A stretch of 64,000 nt of DNA from the NCBI RefSeq assembly GCF_001632745.1, contig NZ_LQRT01000024.1:248001-312000 (forward strand). The letters are read 5' to 3'. Below, one piece after another: positions 1-9,358 of this stretch. The notes below the pieces were generated by a model, which saw nothing but the letters and a program-made list of their open reading frames with translations, was not told the origin of the DNA and did no database searches. Made by a program: the position numbers and the translations under genes. How positions within the stretch are numbered: the stretch's first letter is position 1; every line of letters begins with the position of its first letter. The stretch is from Aquimarina aggregata (GTDB lineage: Bacteria > Bacteroidota > Bacteroidia > Flavobacteriales > Flavobacteriaceae).

Positions 1-913
1 TTTTGAGTTGTTTTTCGTAGTCGTGCAATAGTAAGGGCAGTGTAGCCGATGTTGTATTGCCGTATCTTTGGATATTCATCAGAACTTTTTCCTGATCTAA
101 TCCCATTCTATTTGCTGTTGCATCGATAATACGCTTGTTAGCTTGATGTGCTACAAGCCAGTTTACATCTGCTCCAGTTAAATTATTACGTTCTAAAATT
201 TTTGAACTGGCATCTGCCATATTAGAGACAGCGTATTTAAATACCGTTTTTCCGTCTTGTTTTACAAAATGAAGTCTTTTAGCAACGGTTTCTTCAGTTG
301 GAGGCAATATAGATCCACCGGCTTCTATTTTTAGAAACTCTCTTCCGATACCATCTGTACGTAAATATTCATCCTGTAACCCTAAACCTTCGTCGTTGGG
401 TTCGAATAAGGCAGCACCGCCACCATCGCCAAAAATAATACAAGTTGTGCGATCGGTATAGTCTATTATAGAAGACATTTTATCTGCTCCTATTAAAAGA
501 ATTTTTTTATACCTGCCAGATTCGATGTAACTAGCTGCGGTAGACATTCCATATAAAAAACTGGAACAAGCGGCTTGTAAATCATAAGAAAAAGCATTTA
601 CAGCTCCAATTTGTGAAGCGGTATAGGCTGCTGTTGCAGCAACGGGAAGATCTGGAGTAGCGGTGGCAAAAATTACCATATCTATCTCTTTTGGATCTAG
701 ATTTTTCTTAGCAATTAAGTCTTCTGCCGCTTTAATACCCAAAAAAGAACTTCCTTTGTCTTTATCTTTTAGTATTCTACGTTCTTTAATACCTGTACGA
801 CTGGTAATCCATTCGTCGTTCGTGTCAACCATTGTAGCTAATATATCATTAGTTAACACATAGTCTGGCACATAAGCGCCTACAGCTGTGATAGCGGCTG
901 TGATTTTACTCAT
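1..913 (-). CDS. fabH: 3-oxoacyl-ACP synthase III (KAS III), 3' end cut by window edge
   Basis: Condenses acetyl-CoA (or another acyl-CoA) with malonyl-ACP to start type II fatty-acid synthesis in the cytoplasm. I read this frame by hand; it starts at the CAT at 911-913 and stays open to base 2. The product begins MSKITAAITAVGAYVPDYVLT. It contains the active-site Cys in LQAACSSFLYG (about residue 115) and the catalytic His in WLVAHQANKRIIDA near the end of the visible part. About 304 residues are present; the family is usually 330-350, so only the C-terminus with the last catalytic Asn is missing. It lies downstream of rpmF on the same strand, the order common in Bacteroidota. A hairpin between the two genes suggests fabH also has its own promoter in 914-1130. 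Confidence 0.95.
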   Translation of the reverse strand, partial: MSKITAAITAVGAYVPDYVLTNDILATMVDTNDEWITSRTGIKERRILKDKDKGSSFLGIKAAEDLIAKKNLDPKEIDMVIFATATPDLPVAATAAYTASQIGAVNAFSYDLQAACSSFLYGMSTAASYIESGRYKKILLIGADKMSSIIDYTDRTTCIIFGDGGGAALFEPNDEGLGLQDEYLRTDGIGREFLKIEAGGSILPPTEETVAKRLHFVKQDGKTVFKYAVSNMADASSKILERNNLTGADVNWLVAHQANKRIIDATANRMGLDQEKVLMNIQRYGNTTSATLPLLLHDYEKQLK

Positions 914-1129
914 ATCTTAGTTTTAGTTTCATCATCACATTATTTTAATGATCTGATAGAATTTGCCCAAAGCTATTTTGCATGATCTGCAAATAAATTG
1001 ATTATTGCTAATCAACTTAAATAACTCATTTCAAGGACTATAGTGCAAAAAATGCCCAAAAAGTTATTGAAATTACTAAATTATACACAAATATGGCGCA
1101 AAATAACTTGATTTTGACACATATTCAAC

Positions 1130-1163
1130 TAAAAACAAGAAAACTCTCACATTTGTGAGAGTT
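1130..1163 (-). terminator. intrinsic terminator after rpmF
   Basis: A 10-bp perfect stem (AACTCTCACA / TGTGAGAGTT, 1142-1163) has a 2-base loop. On the minus strand it is followed by a T-rich run (TTTTCTTGTTTTT). It lies 25 bases past the rpmF stop, so it should end or attenuate the pdxA-DUF177-rpmF transcript before fabH. Confidence 0.75.
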
Positions 1164-1187
1164 CTCCGTGAAACTTTAACAGTATAC

Positions 1188-1385
1188 TTACGCTACTTCT
1201 TCTTCTGTATTGTCGATTACAATTTGACCACGGTAGTATAATTTACCTTCGTGCCAGTGAGCTCTGTGGTATAAATGCGCTTCCCCAGTAGTTGGATCAG
1301 TAGCGATTTGTGGTACAGTAGCTTTATAATGAGTTCTTCTTTTATCTCTTCTCGTTTTCGATATTTTTCTCTTAGGATGTGCCAT
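1188..1385 (-). CDS. rpmF: 50S ribosomal protein bL32
   Basis: A 65-residue large-subunit ribosomal protein. It has the diagnostic N-terminus [19 protein letters not shown], followed by an AHLYHRAHW segment typical of Bacteroidota L32, which lack the zinc Cys pairs of some other bacteria. It lies 10 bp downstream of the DUF177 gene; this pair is conserved across bacteria. Length and start fit the family well. Confidence 0.97.
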   Translation of the reverse strand: MAHPKRKISKTRRDKRRTHYKATVPQIATDPTTGEAHLYHRAHWHEGKLYYRGQIVIDNTEEEVA

Positions 1386-1395
1386 TGCTTAGCTA

Positions 1396-1935
1396 TTATT
1401 TATCGTTTAATAAGTTTTTTAATTTATCCCATCGAGGATCTGTTTCCTCTTGGTCTTCTACTATTGTGTTTTCTGTTGGACTTAATTCGTCTAACTTTTC
1501 AAGTATATCAGATTTTAATGTGCCATCTTCTACGCCAGGATGAACTCTTTTAGATGGTATTGCTAAAACAATTAGCTCATAAATATATTGTTGAATGTTT
1601 ATTTCATACTCTCCATGCGGAAGTATAAGAATTTCTTCATTCTCATCATTATATTCATTTCCAAATTTAACTACAAGAAATAATTCATTCTCAATAGGTA
1701 AATCAAAAGGTTCATTCGTAAGATCACAATTTACATTTACAGTACCTGTTGCTTTAAATTGAAGTTCAAACATAGTCGTTTTCTTATTGAACTCTAATTC
1801 AGTCTTTACTGCAGCTGCATTAAATTCGTCATACTCAAAATGCTCAAAGAACGTATTGTCAATCTGATACTCAAACTGGTGTAAACCTTGCTTTAGCCCA
1901 ACAAAAGGAATAGTATACTCTTTAAGTTGTATCAT
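1396..1935 (-). CDS. DUF177/YceD family protein (23S rRNA accumulation)
   Basis: A 179-residue cytoplasmic protein of the DUF177/YceD family, whose members help accumulate or process 23S rRNA. The family signature is visible as a VNCDLTNEPFDLPI segment near residue 70, matching the usual C.R.C..P... region with only one Cys kept. A conserved acidic tail ends in DPRWDKLKNLL. Its position just before rpmF and after pdxA strongly supports the assignment. The Bacteroidota versions have lost most of the Cys residues, so zinc binding is not expected. Confidence 0.9.
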   Translation of the reverse strand: MIQLKEYTIPFVGLKQGLHQFEYQIDNTFFEHFEYDEFNAAAVKTELEFNKKTTMFELQFKATGTVNVNCDLTNEPFDLPIENELFLVVKFGNEYNDENEEILILPHGEYEINIQQYIYELIVLAIPSKRVHPGVEDGTLKSDILEKLDELSPTENTIVEDQEETDPRWDKLKNLLNDK

Positions 1936-2102
1936 GTCATCATCAGTTTCAAGTGCCTACCAATTTGGTAAAGGCGGGTGCAAAGATAATAAAAAATCGT
2001 TATGAAAGCATTTTTGTAAACAAAATTATATCAGATTGTTAGTGTATAATCATGTTTACGGATCACAGTATCAGATTTTAACACTTTATCGATGGTAAAA
2101 TC

Positions 2103-3170
2103 CTAGTCTCTCGGTGCTTTATTTTGTGGCTTTCTAGGTTGTTTTTTTAACGGATTTTTAGTGATCTCAGCATATTCATTTCTTCGTTTATATATTTTTA
2201 GAGCAGAAAAAACCGCTTCTTCAAAAGATCCATGATCAGCCTTGTTTTTTCCGGCAATTTCAAAAGCTGTCCCATGATCTGGAGAAGTTCTTACTTTGTT
2301 TAGTCCGGCGGTATAATTTACTCCCTTACCAAAGGATAACGTTTTAAACGGAATGAGTCCTTGATCATGATAAGAAGCGACTATTGCATCAAATGTTTTA
2401 TAATTACTTGATCCAAAAAAACTATCAGCTGCATATGGGCCATATACTAATTTTCCTGATTCATTGATTTTTTGGATAGTAGGTTTTAATACTTCTTCAT
2501 CCTCCTTGCCAATAACACCGTTATCTCCACTATGGGGATTAATTCCTAACACTGCTATTTTTGGTTTTGAGATTCCAAAATCTTGTTTAAGTGCAGTATG
2601 AATAGTGTTTATTTTTTGTTCTATTAATTGTGGGGTGATAGTGTCTGCAATATCTTTTACAGCTACATGATCGGTTAATAAACCCACTTTTAGATCATCT
2701 GTAATCATAAACATTAAACTATTGCCCTCTAATTGTTGGTCTAAGTAATCGGTATGTCCTGGGAATTTAAATTCTTCAGATTGTATGCTGTGCTTATTTA
2801 TTGGGGCTGTCACTAAAACATCGATCTGGTTTTCTTTTAATGCTCTTGTTGCGGCTTTTAGAGATTTTATGGCATAACCTCCTACTTTTTCATCTTCTGC
2901 GCCAAAGTTGATATCGACAGCTTCTTTCCAAACATTTAAAACATTAATCTTGCCATCTAAAATTTGAGATGTTTTGTCAATACCATGAAGATTAGTATTG
3001 ATTTTATAATGCTTTTTCAGGAAAGAAAGGATTTTTACCGAAGCAAAAATTACGGGTGTGCAAAAATCTAGCATTCGCGAATCTTCAAAAGTTTTGAGGA
3101 CTACTTCGCTTCCAATACCATTAAGATCTCCAATAGAAATCCCTAATCTTATTTTCTGTTCTTTCTTCAT
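2103..3170 (-). CDS. pdxA: 4-hydroxythreonine-4-phosphate dehydrogenase
   Basis: Oxidises 4-phosphooxy-L-threonine with NAD(P)+ in the DXP-dependent pyridoxal-phosphate pathway; a metal-dependent cytoplasmic homodimer. The sequence has the family landmarks in order: LGISIGDLNGIGSEV near the start, APINKHSI (about 120), FPGHTDYL with the first metal His, the KIAVLGINPHSGDNG block (about 200), ASYHDQGLIPFK (about 265) and SPDHGTAFEIAGK (about 290). The length of 355 is normal. It heads the minus-strand operon with DUF177 and rpmF and is divergent from riboflavin synthase, with 77 bp between the start codons. Confidence 0.96.
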   Translation of the reverse strand: MKKEQKIRLGISIGDLNGIGSEVVLKTFEDSRMLDFCTPVIFASVKILSFLKKHYKINTNLHGIDKTSQILDGKINVLNVWKEAVDINFGAEDEKVGGYAIKSLKAATRALKENQIDVLVTAPINKHSIQSEEFKFPGHTDYLDQQLEGNSLMFMITDDLKVGLLTDHVAVKDIADTITPQLIEQKINTIHTALKQDFGISKPKIAVLGINPHSGDNGVIGKEDEEVLKPTIQKINESGKLVYGPYAADSFFGSSNYKTFDAIVASYHDQGLIPFKTLSFGKGVNYTAGLNKVRTSPDHGTAFEIAGKNKADHGSFEEAVFSALKIYKRRNEYAEITKNPLKKQPRKPQNKAPRD

Positions 3171-3247
3171 TTTTATGAGTATTTTTGAAATCTAAAAATC
3201 AGACCTCAAACTTCAAGGTCACAAATTTAACTAAATAATTTGCATTT

Positions 3248-3838
3248 ATGTTCACAGGAATCATCGAAGAATTAGGAACGATAGTATCACTGCATGCAGA
3301 TCAAGAAAATCTTGATATTACGGTACGAGCTGCTCTTGCCTCTGAGGTAAAGATAGATCAAAGTGTTTCGCATAATGGAGTTTGTCTAACTGTAGTTTCT
3401 ATTCAGGATGATACCTATACAGTAACTGCTATTAAAGAAACACTAGATAAGACGAACTTAAACACACTTAAAGAAGGTGCTATAGTAAACCTAGAAAGAG
3501 GTATGAAGGTTGGAGATCGATTAGATGGTCATATTGTACAAGGGCATGTAGACCAAGTAGCAAAGTGTATTGCTATTTCTGAGGCCGATGGCAGCTGGTA
3601 TTATACATTTAGTTACGACCCGAGTTTAAGTAATATCACTATAGAAAAGGGATCTGTTACTGTTAACGGAGTAAGTTTGACGGTAGTTAACTCTAAAAAG
3701 AACGAATTTAGTGTTGCTATTATCCCGTTTACATATGAGCACACCAATTTTAATACTTTTGAAACCGGTACGATTGTAAACCTAGAGTTTGATGTCATAG
3801 GTAAATATGTACAAAGGATAACACAGTTAGGGTTATAA
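3248..3838 (+). CDS. ribE: riboflavin synthase, alpha subunit
   Basis: Catalyses dismutation of two 6,7-dimethyl-8-ribityllumazines to riboflavin. The 196-residue protein shows the two repeated lumazine-binding barrels. The first starts MFTGIIEELGTI and has VSHNGVCLTVV; the second has GDRLDGHIVQGHVD and VTVNGVSLTVV. Length and start match the family. It is divergent from pdxA, so two vitamin-cofactor genes share an intergenic region. The downstream lipoprotein starts 8 bp after the stop and may be co-transcribed. Confidence 0.97.
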   Translation: MFTGIIEELGTIVSLHADQENLDITVRAALASEVKIDQSVSHNGVCLTVVSIQDDTYTVTAIKETLDKTNLNTLKEGAIVNLERGMKVGDRLDGHIVQGHVDQVAKCIAISEADGSWYYTFSYDPSLSNITIEKGSVTVNGVSLTVVNSKKNEFSVAIIPFTYEHTNFNTFETGTIVNLEFDVIGKYVQRITQLGL

Positions 3839-3846
3839 TAGTGTAG

Positions 3847-4569
3847 ATGAAAAGCTGTATTTTAATCATAATATCCGTATTTGTTGTATGTTCTTGTGCT
3901 AAGGACACGATTCTTTTTGAAGATAATTTTGAAGGGCATACTCTGGGCAATATCCCGAATAAGCCTTGGAAAAAAAGTGGAGCAGGTACTGTTGTTATTG
4001 ATACGTTGAAGTCATTTAGTGGAAATAAATCAGTACATTTTATTAGCGGTGAAGGGTATAAAAATAGAGCTTTTATAGGATTAGATCATATCTTTCCAAT
4101 AGCAAAAAATTGCTATTTTGGGACTATGAAGATGTATGTTGAAGAAGCTTCGCCTAATGGTGTACATTGGACAATGTTGCAGAGTTCTGGGAAGGTTCGG
4201 GGTCAAAATTTTTCTGCTGAAATTAGGTATGGGGGACAGCATCAAAAACATTTAATGGCTAATTATGATACACAAGGCTTAAAAAGTGATTGCTGGAAGC
4301 ATTCTCAGATAAAAATTCCAGAAAAAAAATGGTTTACGCTAAAATGGATGTTTGATGGAGATCGTAATACCATGAAATTATGGTTAGATGGTACAATAGT
4401 AGAGGCGATTACTGTAAAAGACTACGGAGAAGGCTGTGCTTTTGATGAGGTAAATAATAAATGGATTTTTCCTGTGTTTGAAAATGTGCTGATGGGTTGG
4501 GTAGATTATCAAACAGGTGGAGGTACAAGAAATGTATGGATAGATGATGTGGTTATCACTACAAAGTAA
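3847..4569 (+). CDS. secreted lipoprotein with a lectin/jelly-roll-like domain
   Basis: A 240-residue protein with a lipoprotein signal peptide (MKSCILIIISVFVVCSCAKD; lipobox Cys at about 17). The body begins LFEDNFEGHTLGNIP and continues with aromatic, Gly-rich strands and WIDDVVITTK at the end. This pattern is typical of concanavalin-like jelly-roll folds of the Cip1 or polysaccharide-lyase-like type. No catalytic motif can be assigned, so carbohydrate binding or lyase activity is only an inference. It follows ribE closely, but no functional link is evident. Confidence 0.75.
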   Translation: MKSCILIIISVFVVCSCAKDTILFEDNFEGHTLGNIPNKPWKKSGAGTVVIDTLKSFSGNKSVHFISGEGYKNRAFIGLDHIFPIAKNCYFGTMKMYVEEASPNGVHWTMLQSSGKVRGQNFSAEIRYGGQHQKHLMANYDTQGLKSDCWKHSQIKIPEKKWFTLKWMFDGDRNTMKLWLDGTIVEAITVKDYGEGCAFDEVNNKWIFPVFENVLMGWVDYQTGGGTRNVWIDDVVITTK

Positions 4570-4581
4570 TCAAATAGATAA

Positions 4582-5208
4582 TTATTGACGCTCGTACTTA
4601 GCATAAAACCATAATTTTGGTGTGAGTGTAGTGTCATCACTATCATAATATCCCCAACCTATTATTTCGTAAAAATTTTTAGATACTGTTTCTTTGAAAT
4701 ACTCAATTTTTTGTGGCTTTTTTTCATCCCTTTGCCATATGATTGTATTGCTTCCTTGAGTACTTCCTTGATGGATTACTGTTTCATCAGGTTTTCTGAC
4801 CACACACCACATTTGACCATCTTGAATTTTATTAACTCCTTTACTTGTAATTTTTTGACCTGTATCTGGATAAAAGTCTGTAATAACAACTGTTTGAAAG
4901 AGTGCTGTTGTAGAAGTGTATACCTGTTTTACATCAATGCTATTGATTTGGTTTAGTCCTTCTTTCTTTAGATTAGATAAAGAAATATTTTTCAGATCTA
5001 TTTTGTCCTTTGATAGTCGTTTGTGATCCTCAAAAATCAGAAATTGCCCTTTCCAAGTACCATCAAGTATACTAAAGACATTTTTGTATTGATTGTCTTT
5101 TTCTGTAGTTTTAGGAATGGTCTTAATATTATCTATAGGCGTCTTGTCCTGGCAGCTAAGTGTAGTGCAGGTTAGTAAAATAATAAGGATGTATATTTTT
5201 TGTGCCAT
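4582..5208 (-). CDS. hypothetical lipoprotein
   Basis: A 208-residue protein with a signal peptide and a clear lipobox Cys (IILLTCTTLSCQDK, Cys at about 19), so it is predicted to be lipid-anchored. The mature part has LDGTWKGQFLIFEDHK and a C-terminal WYAKYERQ-like end. This suggests a small beta-barrel resembling lipocalin-like or DUF-type lipoproteins, but no family was recognised. It is convergent with the preceding jelly-roll gene, with the stops 12 bp apart. Confidence 0.7.
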   Translation of the reverse strand: MAQKIYILIILLTCTTLSCQDKTPIDNIKTIPKTTEKDNQYKNVFSILDGTWKGQFLIFEDHKRLSKDKIDLKNISLSNLKKEGLNQINSIDVKQVYTSTTALFQTVVITDFYPDTGQKITSKGVNKIQDGQMWCVVRKPDETVIHQGSTQGSNTIIWQRDEKKPQKIEYFKETVSKNFYEIIGWGYYDSDDTTLTPKLWFYAKYERQ

Positions 5209-5280
5209 TTATTATATATGACAATGACTACCTTATTTAATAGATATTTGACTCTTAATTTTAAGAAGAAATAAAACTAA

Positions 5281-5526
5281 TTAAATTAGCTCTACTTCAT
5301 TAAACTTAAAAAGAGAGACTTTATCTCTTCCAATTTTTAAAAGCACCCCTCCTAGATCATTCAAATTAGAGCAGGATTCAAAATCCAATACTTTACCAAA
5401 ATACTGACTTTTTCCATCAATGACTTTGTATCGCATAATTCGTAATTTAATTTGACTTGTTTTCCCAATTTTTAATTCTAGTTGTTCTTTCCCCAAAAAA
5501 CATACCAGAATACAACAAATACTCAA
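5281..5526 (-). CDS. small hypothetical protein, uncertain
   Basis: An 81-codon frame. The first 30 residues are hydrophobic and Cys-rich and may not be translated; an internal Met at 5436 would give a 51-residue protein starting MRYKVIDGKSQYF. The C-terminal half reads like a small beta-strand protein with alternating charged and hydrophobic residues. No family was recognised, and the gene may be spurious or a remnant. Confidence 0.3.
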   Translation of the reverse strand: MSICCILVCFLGKEQLELKIGKTSQIKLRIMRYKVIDGKSQYFGKVLDFESCSNLNDLGGVLLKIGRDKVSLFKFNEVELI

Positions 5527-5711
5527 GTAAATGTAAATGTCATATGGCGTTTTTAAAAATAAACTTATCAGGTTTTATTAACAATGCCAATAAAAATATA
5601 GAGTTAATTATTTGTTAATCATCAGGTTGTAAAATAAGAGAGGTAAGGCTGAATATGAGGTTAATGCACTAAGTGTTGAAAAAAACATTAATTTATATCT
5701 TAACAAAGCTA

Positions 5712-5757
5712 TTGGAATCATTCCAAATTTTGTATCTTTGTTTTGGAATTATTCCAA
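5712..5757 (+). promoter_or_regulatory. Bacteroidota-type promoter between two palindromic operators
   Basis: Two near-identical 15-bp palindromes (TTGGAATCATTCCAA at 5712-5726 and TTGGAATTATTCCAA at 5743-5757) have centres 31 bp apart. Between them is TATCTTTG (5733-5740), a match to the Bacteroidota -7 box TAnnTTTG. The TTG in the first palindrome sits 18 bp upstream of that box, in the position of the -33 element. A dimeric regulator bound at both sites would block the promoter. The nearest downstream gene is the 112-aa ORF at 5913. This lies in the 386-bp gap 5527-5912, where I see nothing else. Confidence 0.6.
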
Positions 5758-5912
5758 CATCCTGAATCAATCACAGATTAGAATTTTAAGACTTTTTTCA
5801 CTTATTATTAAGGTATTATTTTAAAGTCGTGGCATGCGTTTTGTAAAATTACTAGTAACCTAAATCGTATGACTATGAAAAGATAAATACCTAATGCAAA
5901 TGATTTTATGTT

Positions 5913-6251
5913 ATGAGTGGTATGAACTATGAAATACAAAACCGAAAGCTTAAATCGTATAAGCACACTTTTGATTATAATTTTTGTAAAAGAAAATATA
6001 ACGAATATGCCCGTATGCCCTTAAAAGAGTTTAAAAAATGCTTAAAAAACCCACAAAAATTGGGAGAAATAGGTCATTTATGTAGTTTTATTCTATGGGT
6101 CAAAAATAAAGAGAAACATGAGTATAGAGATAGTTTAGGAGACTATGGTCTTATTCATTTACTTTTTCATTGTTTAGAAAGTAAACATAATGCAGAAATA
6201 CACGCAGAGTATATTCATATGCTTTTTAAAGAAGATATTAAGTTATCATGA
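5913..6251 (+). CDS. hypothetical protein
   Basis: 112 residues, Lys-rich, predicted mostly helical (YKHTFDYNFCKRKYNEYA, MPLKEFKKCLKN). The C-terminal half is rich in His and Leu (GLIHLLFHCLESKHNAEIH). There is no signal peptide and no recognised domain. It is probably the gene driven by the promoter with twin palindromic operators about 155 bp upstream, which would make it a regulated gene of unknown role. Confidence 0.55.
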   Translation: MSGMNYEIQNRKLKSYKHTFDYNFCKRKYNEYARMPLKEFKKCLKNPQKLGEIGHLCSFILWVKNKEKHEYRDSLGDYGLIHLLFHCLESKHNAEIHAEYIHMLFKEDIKLS

Positions 6252-6272
6252 TTTAATGTATTTGTCCAATTA

Positions 6273-7463
6273 TTAAAGCTTTAGTTGAATATGTGCTTTG
6301 TTAAAAAGTTTTACAATAAAGAGCATGATTAATGAAAATAGTAATGACCAGCATATTCCTGGTAATCCGTAACTAAAGTAATCAGGTATAATCTTAATAT
6401 TGAATGTTAAATTAAAGTAGATAATGATACCCGGAAGTATGTAAATAAGTAAAGGATTTGATGCTGCTGGTATAATAAAATTTGACCAACGTACTACTTT
6501 TTTGATTTCGATTAACCAATAGATAAAATAATAAATAAGAACACAAAACCCAACAGAATATAAACACCATGAAGGCGTAGCTCTAATCTTAGATACTTCA
6601 TAATAGGGGCGCAATAGGTATCCTAATGCAAAAACCAGGAGAATGAAAATAATAATATTACGATGAATTTTTGGGTGTGATTGTTTTTCAAAGAAAAATA
6701 GGGAAATAATGACACCAGATATCACAATAGAGGCATGTGCAAAATGTCCAGCTACAGTGCCAAGCCATGTAAATCCTGTTTTTTCACTCCAACCAGCAGC
6801 ATTTAATATGGTAATTGCCAGAAAGAATCCAAGAAAAGCTATCATTAGCGTTTTATTACCGTTGCCTGCCCAATAGGCTAAAAAGGTAATCAAATACGCC
6901 CAACCGATTAAACCTAGAATTCCCCACCATTTTACCGTCATCCCCCTAGCACCAGAATCTTGGATATAAACAAAATACATGAGTATTAGAATGAGTATTG
7001 AGGTATATTGTAAACTCCATTTTAAAGTTTTAGAGAAGTTAGAAGGGTAGTTATTCCATATAGGAATGGGTAGACTGTATGCTAAAAACCCCCATAAAGC
7101 TATAGGTATAATCATTTTTGATGCGTCATAACCGTATGATGTATTTACCATATATAGCCCCATAACAAGCAATGCTATAGTTCTTTTTAGTGTATGTTTC
7201 CATATAGCTATAGGATTATCTTGTTTTTTTAATCTGGTATTAATGGCAAAAGGGATAGACATACCAACAATAAATAAAAAAGCAGGAAACACTAAGTCAA
7301 CAAATGTCATTTTATCTTCATGTGAAAGTGCATGCTTCATCCATAAAGGGATATGCTGAACTCCAGAAAGTTCATTCACAAAAATCATTGCAAATATGGT
7401 AATTCCTCTAAATACATCAATCGAAGTAATTCGCCCTGTAAATAAGTCTTCTTTAATGGTCAT
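6273..7463 (-). CDS. DUF5009 / heparan-alpha-glucosaminide N-acetyltransferase-like membrane protein
   Basis: A 396-residue integral membrane protein with about ten hydrophobic helices. The N-terminus (RITSIDVFRGITIFAMIFVN) is the hallmark of the DUF5009/NagX/HGSNAT group, in which acyl groups are moved from cytoplasmic CoA to sugars across the membrane. FVDLVFPAFLFIVGMSIPFA follows, as in family members. Bacteroidota members usually lie with glycan-degradation genes; here the neighbour is the LamG lipoprotein. Substrate unknown. Divergent from the gene at 7665. Confidence 0.85.
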   Translation of the reverse strand: MTIKEDLFTGRITSIDVFRGITIFAMIFVNELSGVQHIPLWMKHALSHEDKMTFVDLVFPAFLFIVGMSIPFAINTRLKKQDNPIAIWKHTLKRTIALLVMGLYMVNTSYGYDASKMIIPIALWGFLAYSLPIPIWNNYPSNFSKTLKWSLQYTSILILILMYFVYIQDSGARGMTVKWWGILGLIGWAYLITFLAYWAGNGNKTLMIAFLGFFLAITILNAAGWSEKTGFTWLGTVAGHFAHASIVISGVIISLFFFEKQSHPKIHRNIIIFILLVFALGYLLRPYYEVSKIRATPSWCLYSVGFCVLIYYFIYWLIEIKKVVRWSNFIIPAASNPLLIYILPGIIIYFNLTFNIKIIPDYFSYGLPGICWSLLFSLIMLFIVKLFNKAHIQLKL

Positions 7464-7664
7464 AAAAAGATGCGTTGCTGTTTTTAAAATTACTTAAATT
7501 TTGTAAGTTGATACCATAAAATTCGCCAAACAACATAATAGCATAAACAAAGTGCAATTTTTTGGTTTTTTATTGCAATTACGTCATTCTTTGTGGGGTA
7601 TTTGATGCTAATAAATTGCAATTCGTTATTAATTACATACCTTTAAAATTAAAACACAATCATC

Positions 7665-8342
7665 ATGAAAACGACACAGATTAAGCAACTTATGTATATC
7701 GGGGTACTCCCCTTTTTATTGCTAACTTCTTGTAAAACAGATACGACTAATGCCGATCTAAAATCAGCACTTACTTTATATGCTTCTTTTGACAAAGGAG
7801 TGTCTGCTGATTTTGCACTGGGAGATAAGAATTTATATACGGTGCCTTCTAGAAAAGCTCGAGATTCTGCTCAAATAGGATTGCATAAACACGATATTAG
7901 TATTGCAAAAGAAAAAGGACGTTATGGAGATGCACTTTTATTTACAGAGAGAAGTCGAGGAAATATCTATTATCCTAGTGAAAAAAACATAGCATATAGT
8001 ATATCAAATTGGAGTGGTGCTGTTTCTTTTTGGCTAAAACTTGATCCTGCCACGGATTTAGAACCGGGATACTGTGATCCTATTCAGATAACCGATGTAA
8101 GTTATAATGATGCTGCAATATGGGTAGATTTTACCAAAGAAAACCCAAGAGATTTTAGATTGGGAGTAATTGGAGATAGAGAGGTTTGGAATCCAAATCC
8201 ACAGGGTCCAGATAATGAAAATCCTATATTTAATAAACAATTAGCGGCTGTAAAAAACCCTCCATTTGGAAAAGATAATTGGACACATATCTTGATTAAT
8301 TTTTCAAACCTTAATACGAAAGAAGGAAAGGCTTCATTGTAA
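7665..8342 (+). pseudogene. LamG/concanavalin-like lipoprotein, apparently truncated at the 3' end
   Basis: A lipoprotein signal (YIGVLPFLLLTSCKTD, Cys at about 23) is followed by a LamG-like domain with LTLYASFDKGVSADFA, NWSGAVSFWLKLDP and DNWTHILINFSNLNT. The frame stops at KEGKASL, exactly where such domains continue with a strand like LYLNG and then another 100 residues or so. The lost part could not be found in the 95 bp before the next gene. I infer a 3' deletion, leaving 225 residues of a protein that is normally about 330. A short functional version cannot be excluded. Confidence 0.6.
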
Positions 8343-8437
8343 ATTTGTTTCTTGCCTTGGCCTGTTTAGTTTTATGTTTGTAAAGAGTAGTACTTCGTAT
8401 TGCTAAGGCAGATAGTTAAAAATATCAAAAAACAATT

Positions 8438-9358
8438 ATGAATCGTATCAAGAAAACTAGCCTATTAGTCTTTATTTTAATTTCAAGTTTAAGTATTGGG
8501 CAATCTTCAAGTGATGTTTCAATGATAAAAGAACATTTAACGAAAATCACAAAGTCCAAAGTATATAGAAATCATACTAACATTGAGCAATTAAATAAAA
8601 TCGCAGATTATATTAAAACTGAATTCTCGAAATACTCAGATGAGGTATCATTTCAGGAGTATAGTGTTGAAAATAAAAAATATAAAAATGTTATTTGTTC
8701 TTTTGGTTTAGAGCATAAGAAAAGAATTGTTATCGGGGCGCATTATGATGTTTGTGGTAATCAGGAAGGAGCAGATGATAATGCTAGCGGAGTTGTGGGC
8801 TTAATCGAATTATCACGCTTACTACAAGGTAAAAAAACGAATTACAGAATCGACTTAGTGGCTTATACGCTAGAAGAACCTCCGTATTTTAGAACAAACA
8901 AGATGGGTAGTTTTATTCATGCAAAATCTTTACATGACGCTAATATTGATGTTTACGGTATGATTAGTCTTGAAATGATAGGATATTTTAGTGATGTACC
9001 AAATTCTCAACATTACCCAGTCGCTTCTTTATCCTCGATTTACGGAAATAAAGGAGATTATATAACCCTAGTAAATAAGTCAAATAAACAAAAGTTTGCC
9101 AGAGATTTCTGTTCGATATTTAAAAGTAATAAGACAATAAAAACGACAATATTTGATAATCCGATGTCATTAGAAAGTGTTGAATTGTCGGATCATCTTA
9201 ACTATTGGAAATTAGGCTATGATGCTTTAATGGTTACCGATACAGCTTTTTTAAGAAATAAGAATTATCATAGAAATTCGGATAAAATGGAAACACTGGA
9301 TTTTGATAAAATGGCTAAAGTTATAGATGGAGTCCTTTTGACATTACTAAAAATATAA
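8438..9358 (+). CDS. secreted M28-family metallopeptidase
   Basis: A 306-residue zinc aminopeptidase-like protein with a signal peptide (MNRIKKTSLLVFILISSLSIGQ). The M28 metal ligands and catalytic motifs are visible: GAHYDVCG (about 105), GADDNASGVVG with the bridging Asp, LEEPPYF with the catalytic Glu pair, SLEMIGYFSD, and a distal His in ELSDHLNYW (about 250). It should cut N-terminal residues from peptides in the periplasm or outside the cell. The length fits single-domain M28 members. Confidence 0.9.
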   Translation: MNRIKKTSLLVFILISSLSIGQSSSDVSMIKEHLTKITKSKVYRNHTNIEQLNKIADYIKTEFSKYSDEVSFQEYSVENKKYKNVICSFGLEHKKRIVIGAHYDVCGNQEGADDNASGVVGLIELSRLLQGKKTNYRIDLVAYTLEEPPYFRTNKMGSFIHAKSLHDANIDVYGMISLEMIGYFSDVPNSQHYPVASLSSIYGNKGDYITLVNKSNKQKFARDFCSIFKSNKTIKTTIFDNPMSLESVELSDHLNYWKLGYDALMVTDTAFLRNKNYHRNSDKMETLDFDKMAKVIDGVLLTLLKI

